Origin: Neisseria iguanae | Lineage (GTDB): Bacteria > Pseudomonadota > Gammaproteobacteria > Burkholderiales > Neisseriaceae | Reading direction: 5' to 3' | Length of the DNA stretch: 33,223 bases | NCBI RefSeq assembly: GCF_003013245.1 | Contig: NZ_PXYY01000017.1 | Span: 1 to 33,223, forward strand | Part shown: in pieces, positions 8,524-16,167 of the stretch | Layout: every line of letters begins with the position of its first letter | How positions within the stretch are numbered: the first letter of the stretch is position 1 | The notes under the pieces: model-generated | The model's database searches: none | What the model saw: only the letters and a program-made list of their open reading frames with translations | What the model was told of the DNA's origin: nothing | Position numbers and translations under genes: made by a program

Positions 8524-9930
8524 TCAACCGAAGAACCCCATTTTTACTTGAATCAGTTTCTCCAATTCGCGTAACACGCGGCGGCGGGAAACAAAGAAGA
8601 TCACGTGGTCGCCTTCTTGCAGAATTTCATCGGTGTGGTGTCCCATAATCACTTCTTCGCCACGCACTAAGGCTGCGAAATGGCAGCCGGTCGGCCAGTT
8701 GATGTCGCTGATTTTGCGCCCGACAATGGCGGAGGTGTTTTGATCGCCGTGCACAATCACTTCAATCGCTTCAGCGGTACCGCGGCGTAAGGGATGAACG
8801 GCAACGACATCGCCACGGCGGATGTGTGCCAAAATCGAGCCGATGGTGGTCAGGTGGGGTGAAACCACGATATCGATTTTGTTGCCTTCCAGCAAATCAA
8901 CGTAGCTGGAGCGGTTGACGATGGCAATCACACGTTTGGCGCCGAGGTTTTTCGCCAACAGGCTCGACATGATGTTGTTTTCATCATCATTGGTCAGGGC
9001 GCAGTAGATATCGATTTCATCAATGTATTCTTCGTTGAGCAGCGATTCATCGTTGGCGGAGCCGTGCAGAACCAAGGTATTGTCGAGATTTTCTGCCAGC
9101 CATTCGGCACGGGTGGCGTTGTATTCGATGATTTTGATGTCGTATTTACCTTCCAGCTTTTTAGCCAAACGGTAGCCGATGTTGCCGCCGCCGGCAATCA
9201 TGATTCGGCGGTTGCGTTGCTCTTTTGGCCGCAATTCGCGGATGATGGCATCGATATTGTCGATATTGGCCACAAAAAAGACTTCATCACTTTCGATAAT
9301 CACGGTTTTGGACGATGGCACAATCAAGCGGTTGTTGCGGTAGATGGCGCAGATTTGGCAGTCGATGCCCTCGGGCAGGTGGGCGTTGATGTCGGCAATT
9401 TCTTTGCCGACCAGCAAACCGCCTTGCCGTGCCTGTACGATGACCATCTGTACTTTGTTGTCGGCAAAATTCAAAACCTGCAACGGGCTGCTGTAACTGA
9501 GCAGGCCGACCAATTGCTCAGTGACCAATTGCTCCGGGCTGATGGTTTCGGTGATGTCGAAGATGTTTAAACTGTTGCTGTCTTCGCCTTCTTTATTGGG
9601 ATAAATGTATTCCAAATATTCGCTCGAACGCACGCGGGCGATGCGGTTGGGTATATTGAAGATATCGGCGGCAATTTTGCAGGCGACAATATTGGTTTCA
9701 TCGCTGCGGGTCAGTGCCAGCAGCAAATCCGAATCGGCGGCTGCGGCGCGTTCCAATACGGATGGCGATGCACCGTTGCCGATGATGGTTTGCACATCAA
9801 GCTTGCTGCTGAGTTGCTGCAGTGCTTTTTCATCGACATCGACAATGGTAACGTCGTTGCTGGGTAGGGAAGCGAGGTTTTGGGCAACGGTCGAACCGAC
9901 TTGGCCGCTGCCGAGAATCAGGATTTTCAC
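8524..9930 (-). CDS. trkA: Trk potassium uptake regulator TrkA
   Basis: TrkA is the cytoplasmic NAD(H)-binding gating subunit of the Trk K+ transporter. The product shows two RCK units. The first begins KILILGSGQVGSTVAQNL with a GxGxxG dinucleotide-binding loop; the second begins near RRIMIAGGGNIGYRLAKKLE. Each is followed by a TrkA-C domain. From the GTG at 9930 the protein is 468 residues, close to the family norm, and starts directly at the Rossmann strand. An in-frame TTG at 9975 would add 15 unconserved residues and overlaps a TTATACAAT that looks like a -10 box, so the GTG is preferred although no strong ribosome-binding site is seen. trkH is not in the window. Confidence 0.93.
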   Translation of the reverse strand: MKILILGSGQVGSTVAQNLASLPSNDVTIVDVDEKALQQLSSKLDVQTIIGNGASPSVLERAAAADSDLLLALTRSDETNIVACKIAADIFNIPNRIARVRSSEYLEYIYPNKEGEDSNSLNIFDITETISPEQLVTEQLVGLLSYSSPLQVLNFADNKVQMVIVQARQGGLLVGKEIADINAHLPEGIDCQICAIYRNNRLIVPSSKTVIIESDEVFFVANIDNIDAIIRELRPKEQRNRRIMIAGGGNIGYRLAKKLEGKYDIKIIEYNATRAEWLAENLDNTLVLHGSANDESLLNEEYIDEIDIYCALTNDDENNIMSSLLAKNLGAKRVIAIVNRSSYVDLLEGNKIDIVVSPHLTTIGSILAHIRRGDVVAVHPLRRGTAEAIEVIVHGDQNTSAIVGRKISDINWPTGCHFAALVRGEEVIMGHHTDEILQEGDHVIFFVSRRRVLRELEKLIQVKMGFFG

Positions 9931-9970
9931 GGTATTTTGGGCTTGGATAAACAGAATGTGTTTATTGTAT

Positions 9971-10012
9971 AACAAAGGCCGTCTGAAAACATGTTTTCAG
10001 ACGGCCTTTGTT
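9971..10012 (-). terminator. Perfect 20-bp uptake-sequence hairpin after the DASS transporter
   Basis: Bases 9971-9990 and 9993-10012 are perfect inverted repeats, each carrying an AG-type uptake sequence (9976-9987 and 9996-10007). It ends the transporter gene and insulates trkA from it. Confidence 0.85.
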
Positions 10013-10046
10013 GGTTTGAATCGGTTTGTTGTGATTCAAAATCACC

Positions 10047-11528
10047 TTACCAGTAACCCAATACTTTCCACCACATGATTCCGATGGTGCCGAAAATAAG
10101 CAGTTCGAGCACGCTCATGATGAAGCCGGCTTTCCACCATTCCTGCATGGTGACGAAGTTTGAGCCGTAAATCACCGGTGACGAACCGGAAGCGTAGTGG
10201 GTAAGCGACATCATGATGCCGGAGGAAGCGGCCATCACCAAGGCAAACAGCATAGGTGGCGCACCTAAAGCCAAGCCTGCGCCGTAGAATGCGCCGAACA
10301 TGGCAGTAACGTGGGCAGTACCGCTGGCAAACATATAATGCGAATATACATAGGCACCCACCAGCAAGGCACAACCGCCGACCCAGTCCAAGCCCATGCT
10401 GGCAATGCCGGCTTGCAGGTAATCAGACAGCCAACCGATTAAGCCCAATTTGTTTAAGAAATTGGCCATCATCACCAAGGCGGCAAACCAAACGATCGTA
10501 TCCCACGCGCCTTTTTCTTTCAGTGCGTCCTCCCAAGTCAATACGCCGGTAAGCAGACACAGTGAAAAACCCAAGAATGTAGTGGCGGTAGCGTTGATTT
10601 TCACACCGAACAGCATTTCCGGTATCCCTGCCCACAACAGCAGCAGCAGCAGGAAAATCGCCAGCATGATTTTCTCATCACGCTTCATCGGGCCCATTTT
10701 GTGCAATTCTTCTTTGGCCAAAGCAGTGGCGTTGGGGGGTTGTTTGATTTCAGGCGGATACAGGAAATACAGTACCAACGGCATAATCAGTAAGGCCGCC
10801 ATACCGGGCAACACCATCGCCATGAACCAAGTACCCCAAGTCAGGTGGATGTCGGAATTGGTGGCTTTGGCTACCAATTCGACCACCAAAGGGTTTGGCG
10901 CGGTAGCGGTAATGAAGATGCAGCAGGTGATGATGTTGGCGTGGTAATTGACCAAGGCCAGATATTTGCCGATTTTGCCTTCTGTGCCTTTTTCGGGGTT
11001 GGAGTCAAAGCTTAAGGCAATGGATTTCATAATCGGGTGCACAATCGCGCCGCCGCGTGCGGTGTTGCTCGGTGTGACCGGCGCGATGAACAAATCGGCA
11101 ATTGCCAAGCTGTAGCCTACGCCCAAGGTATGTTTGCCGAACCATGAAATCAACAGATAACCAATGCGCGCGCCCAAGCCGGTTTTCAGAAGGCCGCGCG
11201 AAATCATAATGGCGACACCAATCATCCAAATCAACGAGTTGTTCAAGCTGCTCAAGGCATCTTTCATCGCTTGGCCGGCCGGATTTTTTACCGGCCTGCC
11301 GTCTGCCAATTCCGGTACGGTCACACCGGTGAGTGCCACCAGAGTAATCGCCAACATCGCCATCGCACCAATCGGCATGGCTTTGCCGATAATGCCGGCG
11401 ATAATGCCGACAAACAAGGCCAACAAGTGCCACGCTTGCGTCGACACACCTTCCGGCACCGGAATGCCGAACCAAATCAGCAGCGTCAACGCCAGCGCGA
11501 CCACCGCAGGGATAGGCTTAAAACCCAT
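10047..11528 (-). CDS. DASS-family dicarboxylate transporter (CitT/TtdT-like)
   Basis: The 493-residue, very hydrophobic inner-membrane protein belongs to the divalent anion:Na+ symporter / antiporter family. Features include many membrane segments (e.g. AIFLLLLLLWAGIPEMLFG, VLELLIFGTIGIMWWKVLG), the family motif APVTPSNTARGGAI, a second substrate-loop region TATAPNPLVVEL, and SHYMFASGTAHV. CitT/TtdT-like members exchange succinate for citrate, tartrate, fumarate or 2-oxoglutarate; the exact substrate cannot be read from sequence. It lies downstream of the NuoF-like/FrdA-like operon on the same strand, after a gap rich in uptake sequences. Fumarase is divergent beyond that. An exchanger of malate or fumarate for succinate would fit. 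GGAG lies upstream of ATG 11528. Confidence 0.88.
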   Translation of the reverse strand: MGFKPIPAVVALALTLLIWFGIPVPEGVSTQAWHLLALFVGIIAGIIGKAMPIGAMAMLAITLVALTGVTVPELADGRPVKNPAGQAMKDALSSLNNSLIWMIGVAIMISRGLLKTGLGARIGYLLISWFGKHTLGVGYSLAIADLFIAPVTPSNTARGGAIVHPIMKSIALSFDSNPEKGTEGKIGKYLALVNYHANIITCCIFITATAPNPLVVELVAKATNSDIHLTWGTWFMAMVLPGMAALLIMPLVLYFLYPPEIKQPPNATALAKEELHKMGPMKRDEKIMLAIFLLLLLLWAGIPEMLFGVKINATATTFLGFSLCLLTGVLTWEDALKEKGAWDTIVWFAALVMMANFLNKLGLIGWLSDYLQAGIASMGLDWVGGCALLVGAYVYSHYMFASGTAHVTAMFGAFYGAGLALGAPPMLFALVMAASSGIMMSLTHYASGSSPVIYGSNFVTMQEWWKAGFIMSVLELLIFGTIGIMWWKVLGYW

Positions 11529-11562
11529 GTTTCATCTCCAATCGAAGTATCGTCAAAATTGT

Positions 11563-11599
11563 TTTCAGACGGCTTTTTTAATCAGTAGGCCGTCTGAAA
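11563..11599. terminator. Uptake-sequence inverted pair
   Basis: TTTCAGACGGCT with a T run (11563-11580) pairs with AGGCCGTCTGAAA (11587-11599). It is the first of several uptake sequences in the gap between the transporter and the NuoF-like gene. Confidence 0.5.
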
Positions 11600-11779
11600 G
11601 ATTAAAAGAATGTGCAATTGATGTTTTTCTTATGTTTTCAGGCGGCCTTGAAATATACAAAGCAGTCTGTTTTGGTATGGTTTCTATGTTTGATAGCGAG
11701 TCAGGCGGCATCATGGCACAAAACATTGAGGCCGTCTGGAATCTTAGCCAAACACAAAAGGATTGATGATATGCATCAA

Positions 11780-11828
11780 TTTTCAGACGGCCTTTTTAAG
11801 AATGTGTTTTGTAAAGGCCGTCTGAAAA
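11780..11828 (-). terminator. Uptake-sequence hairpin after the NuoF-like gene
   Basis: TTTTCAGACGGCCTTT (11780-11795) is the exact inverse of AAAGGCCGTCTGAAAA (11813-11828). It begins a few bases after the stop codon at 11835 and probably ends the three-gene operon. It may thereby separate the operon from the transporter gene, which would need its own promoter or read-through. Confidence 0.7.
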
Positions 11829-11834
11829 ACAGGT

Positions 11835-13091
11835 TTACTCGTGTTCGCCCGGTGTCAAACCGTATTCTTCAGGGAAGGTGCGCAAGGAGCTTTGCAACAC
11901 AGTCACTGCACCGTCAATCAGCCCGCAGCGGCCGCTTCTCGGCAGCAGTTGGCACAGGCTTTGCAGCGCGCGCAAATCGTCTGCGGTGCCAATACCGGTG
12001 TCCACGCGGTTGAGCAGGCGCGACAGTTGGAACGTGCCGCCTTTGCACGGCGGGCATTGGCCGCAGGAATTGGCCGCGAAAAATTCTACGTATTCCGATA
12101 CCTTACGCACCACGCTGGTGCCTTCCGAAATCACAATCATGGCGCCGGTGCCGAGGCTGGATTTACGTTCGCGCACGGATACAAAATCAAGTGGCACATC
12201 CAAATCTTTAGCTGTCAGCAAGGTGTTCGACGGGCCGCCGGTGAACACGGCTTTAAAGGTGCGGCCTTCGAGCATGCCGCCGCCGTATTCAAAAATCAGC
12301 GTGTAAAGTGTAGTCCCCATCGGCAATTCGTACAAGCCCGGGTTCAATACGTCGCCGGATAACGAATATAGTTTGGTGCCGACCGCATCGCCTAAGCCTA
12401 AGTTGCGATACCACTCTGCGCCTTTGGCCAAAATCTGCGGAATATTGGCGAAGGTTTCGGTATTGTTAATCAGCGTCGGTTCGCCGTTGACCCCGCTTTC
12501 GGCAGGGAAAGGGGGCTTGCGGCGCGGAAACGGAAAATTGCCTTCCAGCCATGAAATCACTGCGGTTTCTTCGCCGCCGATATAGCGGCCGGATGTTTCC
12601 ACCAACTGCAGATCCAACGGCCTGCCGAGATAGTTTTCAATACGGATAAACAAATCGCTTTGTTTCCATTGCCCAATCGCCGGAATTAGCGAAGCGATGG
12701 ATTCGGTTTGGTGCGGATTGACATACAACACCACTTTGTTGGCACGACACGCCACTGCCGCAATCAGCGCGCCTTCAATCACTTGGTGCGGCGTTTGCGC
12801 CAGCAAAACACGGTCTTTGAAAGTGCCGGGCTCGTCTTCATTGGCGTTGCACACGACATATTTGTCGCCGGTTTTGCTTTGTGCCGCTACGGCAGCTTCC
12901 CATTTGCGCCAAGTCGGGAAACCGGCGCCGCCCATGCCGCATAAGTTGGCTTCTTGCAGCTTGGATACGATGTTTTGCGGGTCGGCCAATGCCGCCAGCA
13001 AGCCTTCGCCGCCGCCGACATTGCGCCAAGCAGCCAAATCCGCGCCTGCACGGCGGGCAGGGTGTAATAAGTTTTGGTTGGCCTGATTCAT
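11835..13091 (-). CDS. NuoF-like NADH-binding flavoprotein (FMN, 4Fe-4S), stand-alone
   Basis: The 418-residue protein resembles the 51-kDa NADH dehydrogenase subunit NuoF but is not in a nuo operon. It has the glycine-rich NADH loop (CGMGGAGFPTWRKW), the FMN/NADH motif (NANEDEPGTFKDR), an SLBB-like middle region and SLGTGAMIVI. A C-terminal [4Fe-4S] site has Cys 343, 346, 349 and 389 (C-x2-C-x2-C-x39-C), matching NuoF spacing. The thioredoxin-like partner NuoE is absent. Its ATG overlaps the stop of the upstream flavoprotein (ATGA), with GGAGG before it, so the two are translationally coupled. The likely role is to take electrons from NADH and pass them to the iron-sulfur and FrdA-like subunits. 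No signal peptide; cytoplasmic. Confidence 0.88.
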   Translation of the reverse strand: MNQANQNLLHPARRAGADLAAWRNVGGGEGLLAALADPQNIVSKLQEANLCGMGGAGFPTWRKWEAAVAAQSKTGDKYVVCNANEDEPGTFKDRVLLAQTPHQVIEGALIAAVACRANKVVLYVNPHQTESIASLIPAIGQWKQSDLFIRIENYLGRPLDLQLVETSGRYIGGEETAVISWLEGNFPFPRRKPPFPAESGVNGEPTLINNTETFANIPQILAKGAEWYRNLGLGDAVGTKLYSLSGDVLNPGLYELPMGTTLYTLIFEYGGGMLEGRTFKAVFTGGPSNTLLTAKDLDVPLDFVSVRERKSSLGTGAMIVISEGTSVVRKVSEYVEFFAANSCGQCPPCKGGTFQLSRLLNRVDTGIGTADDLRALQSLCQLLPRSGRCGLIDGAVTVLQSSLRTFPEEYGLTPGEHE

Positions 13092-14716
13092 GATTGGACC
13101 TCCTGCAAGCCTGCGTGTTCGCGTAAATCAAATGTGCCGTAATCCGGATACAATATCGGCGCTTTCACATCGCTGGTTAATCCGGCACGGGTCATTTCAC
13201 GTTGCAAATCATGCACATGATCGACACCGCCGCGCACTTTTTTCAAAGGCAGGCCGCAGTTGGCCGCCGCCACACCGGCACGTCGGCCGAAGCTGATGAT
13301 GTCGAGCAGGGCATTGCCCATCAGGCGGTTGCGTCCGTGAATGCCGCCGGTTACTTCTCCGGCAGCATATAAACCCGGTACGGTGGTCGAACCATCGTTG
13401 TTGATTTCCATGCCGCCGTTTTGATAGTGCAGCGTCGGGTGAATCATCACCGGTTCGACTTTCGGATCTAAGCCGCATTTGTGGGCAACGTGGCCTAAAG
13501 TCACCAAACGGTTCAACACTTCGGGATCGTTTTCAATCAGGCGCGGTGTATCCAAGAATACGCCGACCTGACTGTCGCGCACCACACCGCGGCTTTCGGC
13601 TACTTCTCGCAAAATTGCTGCCGCCACCACATCGCGAGGTTGCAGTTCATCGACAAAACGCTCGCCCAAACCATTCACCAATTTGGTGCCTGCCGAACGC
13701 ACGGCTTCGGAAATCAAAGCCCCGGCCAAATGCGGCGGGTGTGCCACGCCGGTCGGATGGTATTGGAAAGAGTCGACATCGCGCAATTTTACGCCGATGC
13801 GGTAAGCCATCACCAAACCGTCAGCGGTTGCACCGTAGTGGTTGGACGTGGCAAAACCCTGCAAATGCAGACGGCCAGAACCGCCGGTTGCCAGCACCAC
13901 GGATTTGGCGTGTACCAGCATCAGGCTGCGTTTTTCCAAATCGTACAAAATCGCGCCGACGCAGCAGCCGTGTTCGTCCGACAACAATTCAATGGCCGGA
14001 TGGCGGTTGAGCTGGGTGATGTTTTCATCGAGCTCTATCGCTTCACGCAACACGCGCATCATTTCCAAGCCGGTGAAGTCGCGGTAGTGCAGAATGCGTG
14101 GTACGGTTGTACCGCCCGCCCGCTTGCGGCTCAAATGGCCGTTGTTGTCGGCACCTTGTGCCAAATCAAAAGTCATGCCCAAGCCAATTAGCCAACGGAT
14201 GGCCGACGGCGCATCGGTGACCATTTGTGCCACCAAGGCTTTTTTGGCCGCGTTATGACCGCCTTTGATGGTGTCGTCAAAGTGTTGCTGCAGGCTGTCT
14301 TCCGTGCCGACTGCTGCTTGAATGCCACCTTCAGCCATCACGGTGTTGCTGTCGCCGATACGTAATTTGTTTGCCATCATCACGCGGGCACCGGTTTCGC
14401 TGGCCGACAAAGCAGCCGCCGCACCTGCACCGCCGCCGCCAATCACCAATACATCAGTGTTGGCGTGTCCGGCACGCGATAAATCATAATCATCAATCAA
14501 AGGCCGGCTGATTAAGAGTTTCGCCAAATCAGGATGGCAGTAATCGCCCGTGTTAGGGCCGATGGGCAGTTTGATACGCGCATTTGGTTGGTAATCGGGA
14601 TGAAAACGGCTCAATAATTCGTCTTTCGGTGGTAAATCGGTACGCATTTCCAATGAAGATGCGCGTAGATTGGCCAACGCGGTTTCGTAATCAATGCCTG
14701 TCACTTGCTTTTCCAT
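13088..14716 (-). CDS. FrdA/SdhA/NadB-type FAD flavoprotein
   Basis: The 542-residue protein is the catalytic flavoprotein of a fumarate reductase-like enzyme. It has a Rossmann FAD motif (DVLVIGGGGAGAAAALSA, about 88-104), SNTVMAEGGIQAAVG (123-137), QYHPTGVAHPP (His 320), QPRDVVAAAI (Arg 361), HYQNGG (His 430) and GRNRLMGNAL (Arg 464). These correspond to the substrate-binding His/Arg set of FrdA. The residue that carries covalent FAD in FrdA/SdhA (His in SHT) is Asn 124, so FAD should be non-covalent. The Glu of the NadB REGGHS motif appears to be Ala 200, arguing against aspartate oxidase. It has an extra N-terminal stretch of about 85 residues and only about 50 residues after the FAD domain. 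Start ATG 14716 lies one base after the iron-sulfur gene's stop, with GAGGAGG before it. Confidence 0.87.
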   Translation of the reverse strand: MEKQVTGIDYETALANLRASSLEMRTDLPPKDELLSRFHPDYQPNARIKLPIGPNTGDYCHPDLAKLLISRPLIDDYDLSRAGHANTDVLVIGGGGAGAAAALSASETGARVMMANKLRIGDSNTVMAEGGIQAAVGTEDSLQQHFDDTIKGGHNAAKKALVAQMVTDAPSAIRWLIGLGMTFDLAQGADNNGHLSRKRAGGTTVPRILHYRDFTGLEMMRVLREAIELDENITQLNRHPAIELLSDEHGCCVGAILYDLEKRSLMLVHAKSVVLATGGSGRLHLQGFATSNHYGATADGLVMAYRIGVKLRDVDSFQYHPTGVAHPPHLAGALISEAVRSAGTKLVNGLGERFVDELQPRDVVAAAILREVAESRGVVRDSQVGVFLDTPRLIENDPEVLNRLVTLGHVAHKCGLDPKVEPVMIHPTLHYQNGGMEINNDGSTTVPGLYAAGEVTGGIHGRNRLMGNALLDIISFGRRAGVAAANCGLPLKKVRGGVDHVHDLQREMTRAGLTSDVKAPILYPDYGTFDLREHAGLQEVQS

Positions 14717-14728
14717 TTCAGACGGCCT
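14717..14728 (-). promoter_or_regulatory. Uptake sequence doubling as stop codon and part of a ribosome-binding site
   Basis: On the minus strand GAGGAGGCCGTCTGAAATG holds, in order, a Shine-Dalgarno (GAGGAGG), a complete AGGCCGTCTGAA, the TGA stop of the iron-sulfur gene and the ATG of the flavoprotein. All of this is directly visible. Confidence 0.8.
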
Positions 14729-15353
14729 CCTCTTCAAATTCCACACGCATTGTGCCGCTGTCGATTTCACGCAGGCGGCGCATCAAATCCACCGGACGCA
14801 ACGTGCGTGCGGCTTTCATGCGGCGGGCAAACAAGCCCAGATGGTTGGGGCGGATGTGTTCGGGACAGGCGAGGGTACACAAATTGCACATCACGCATTG
14901 ATCAAAGGTATCCGTTGCCGCGCCAAAATCACCCAGTACGACTTGCGCCACCCCGTTTTCTACTTGTAAGCCTTTCGGACAAGCGCGGTTACAGCCGCCG
15001 CAATGGCGGCAGTTTTGCGCTTCAGGGAAGGATTTGGCCGTGTCGTCAAGCCAGTTCCAACCGTCGCCGATTTCTTTGATGTCGTAATACTGGATGTGCT
15101 CGGGGATAAAGTAATCAATAAAGCTCACCTGCATACCGGCTTCGACTTTGGTTTCGCAAGCCAAGGCGGTGGTGACATCGCGTTCGCCTTCTTTGCGTAC
15201 CATGCAGCGGCAAGAGCCGCATACGCCTTGACCCATGCAGCCGACATTGGCGGTAATCGCGCTACCGGCGCGGGCATAAGCCTGGATAATGGACGAGTCG
15301 GGCGAAGCGTGTACTTCGTGGCCGTCGATGGTGAGGGTAATCAAATCACTCAT
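14718..15353 (-). CDS. Ferredoxin-type iron-sulfur subunit (2Fe-2S plus two 4Fe-4S)
   Basis: The 211-residue protein is the electron-transfer subunit of the operon. An N-terminal [2Fe-2S] ferredoxin fold has Cys 39, 45, 48 and 66. Two classical clusters follow: CRHCGGCNRAC (115, 118, 121, 125) and CVMCNLCTLAC (153, 156, 159, 163). SdhB/FrdB normally carry one 4Fe-4S and one 3Fe-4S; here both C-terminal sites have four cysteines. The first two [2Fe-2S] cysteines are five residues apart, one more than in FrdB. It is first in the operon, with AGGA upstream of the ATG. It ends EEEAV, its stop being formed by an uptake sequence that overlaps the next gene's ribosome-binding site. It likely links the NuoF-like and FrdA-like subunits. 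Confidence 0.87.
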   Translation of the reverse strand: MSDLITLTIDGHEVHASPDSSIIQAYARAGSAITANVGCMGQGVCGSCRCMVRKEGERDVTTALACETKVEAGMQVSFIDYFIPEHIQYYDIKEIGDGWNWLDDTAKSFPEAQNCRHCGGCNRACPKGLQVENGVAQVVLGDFGAATDTFDQCVMCNLCTLACPEHIRPNHLGLFARRMKAARTLRPVDLMRRLREIDSGTMRVEFEEEAV

Positions 15354-15417
15354 GGGTTGTGTCCTGTTAAAAAGGAAAAAGCAATGGTTTTGTATTTTTA
15401 TTACACAGCTTTGATTT

Positions 15418-15440
15418 TAAAAATCCGAGTAAGTTTATCA
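15418..15440 (+). repeat. 23-base direct repeat, copy 1
   Basis: This block includes AATCCGAGTAAGTTTATCA and matches the block at 15994-16016 (AATCTGAGTAAATTTATCA) at 20 of 23 positions in the same orientation. It lies 65 bases upstream of the iron-sulfur gene start. It may be a regulator site or part of a duplicated segment. Confidence 0.5.
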
Positions 15441-15774
15441 GGAATTTTTCGTTATAAATCAAGGCTTATTCAATAGGGTGAGTGTAACAGAAATCGAAGT
15501 CAATTTGATGGCAGGGGGGGATTGGATGAAGCCGTCTGAAGGATTGTGAACAAAAAAAGTGTGATTTTGGGCCGTCTGAACACTAATAAACTGATTATTA
15601 AAGAAAAATAATTTCATGATGGATAGCGGTTAAAGAAAATCTGGCTTAGATTTAAGAATAAATATCATTATTTATAAATAGGAAATTTTTATAAATAATT
15701 GAATATAATTGAGAAAAATGAAATATTAGGCTGCGCTATAATCGTGTTATTTAATTTCATTAATTGCATGTAAC

Positions 15775-15788
15775 TTGATGTTGGTCAA
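15775..15788. promoter_or_regulatory. FNR-like box
   Basis: TTGATGTTGGTCAA matches the FNR consensus TTGAT-N4-ATCAA at nine of ten defined bases. A class II promoter with the box centred at -41.5 would start near 15740 on the minus strand (weak -10 such as TTAAAT or TAAATA around 15748-15754) or near 15823 on the plus strand (weaker -10). The box could thus serve either side of the divergent region. It suggests induction at low oxygen; no regulator gene is in the window. Confidence 0.55.
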
Positions 15789-15993
15789 ACGCTGCCGTTA
15801 AAAAGATGACAAAGATTTTGCGATTGTGTAGTTTAAATTATAGCAAAAGGCCTTCTGAAAACAGAATGATAGCGAGTTAGGTTTGAAAATAGCCTTATAC
15901 ACGGTAATTAGCCGATATATGCAAAGTTTAACCATTGCTTTGATGGAATGTAAAATTAATCCAAATTAATATGCGGATAAAAGATTAATGTCC

Positions 15994-16016
15994 TTAAAAT
16001 CTGAGTAAATTTATCA
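15994..16016 (+). repeat. 23-base direct repeat, copy 2
   Basis: This is the second copy of the element at 15418-15440. It lies about 150 bases upstream of the fumarase start and just before a candidate promoter. Confidence 0.5.
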
Positions 16017-16025
16017 ATTATTAAA

Positions 16026-16054
16026 TTGAATATAAGTCAAAAGATTAGTAAATT
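16026..16054 (+). promoter_or_regulatory. Candidate promoter for fumarase
   Basis: TTGAAT (16026-16031) and TAAATT (16049-16054) are separated by 17 bases, which would give a leader of about 105 bases. The match is moderate and judged by eye. Confidence 0.35.
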
Positions 16055-16167
16055 CGGACTGTTTTTCTGATTTTAAAACAAGCATTATGACGGCTGCAAC
16101 AGGCCGTCTGAAAACAGGCTGCATCAAATAAAACACGAACCAAGCTTTTTTCTAAAAAGGAACTGCC

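Larger units (their letters stand above)
15354..16167. other. 814-bp AT-rich divergent control region
   Basis: No gene is seen here. The region separates the minus-strand iron-sulfur/flavoprotein/NuoF-like operon from the plus-strand fumarase. It holds an FNR-like box (15775-15788), two copies of a 23-base element (15418-15440 and 15994-16016), and a perfect TATAAT on the plus strand at 15737-15742. It also holds an exact AG-type uptake sequence (16101-16112) and variant uptake sequences near 15530, 15570 and 15848. The remainder is AT-rich without identifiable content. Confidence 0.6.

Noticed and set aside
9064..9570. Plus-strand ORF of 168 codons
   Set aside because: Shadow of trkA on the opposite strand.
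11835..13091. NuoF of complex I
   Set aside because: No other nuo gene is adjacent, NuoE is missing, and the gene is coupled to an FrdA-like flavoprotein.
13088..14716. Flavoprotein as L-aspartate oxidase (NadB)
   Set aside because: The NadB Glu motif is not kept and the operon partners are NADH and iron-sulfur subunits, which NadB does not use; not excluded without assay.
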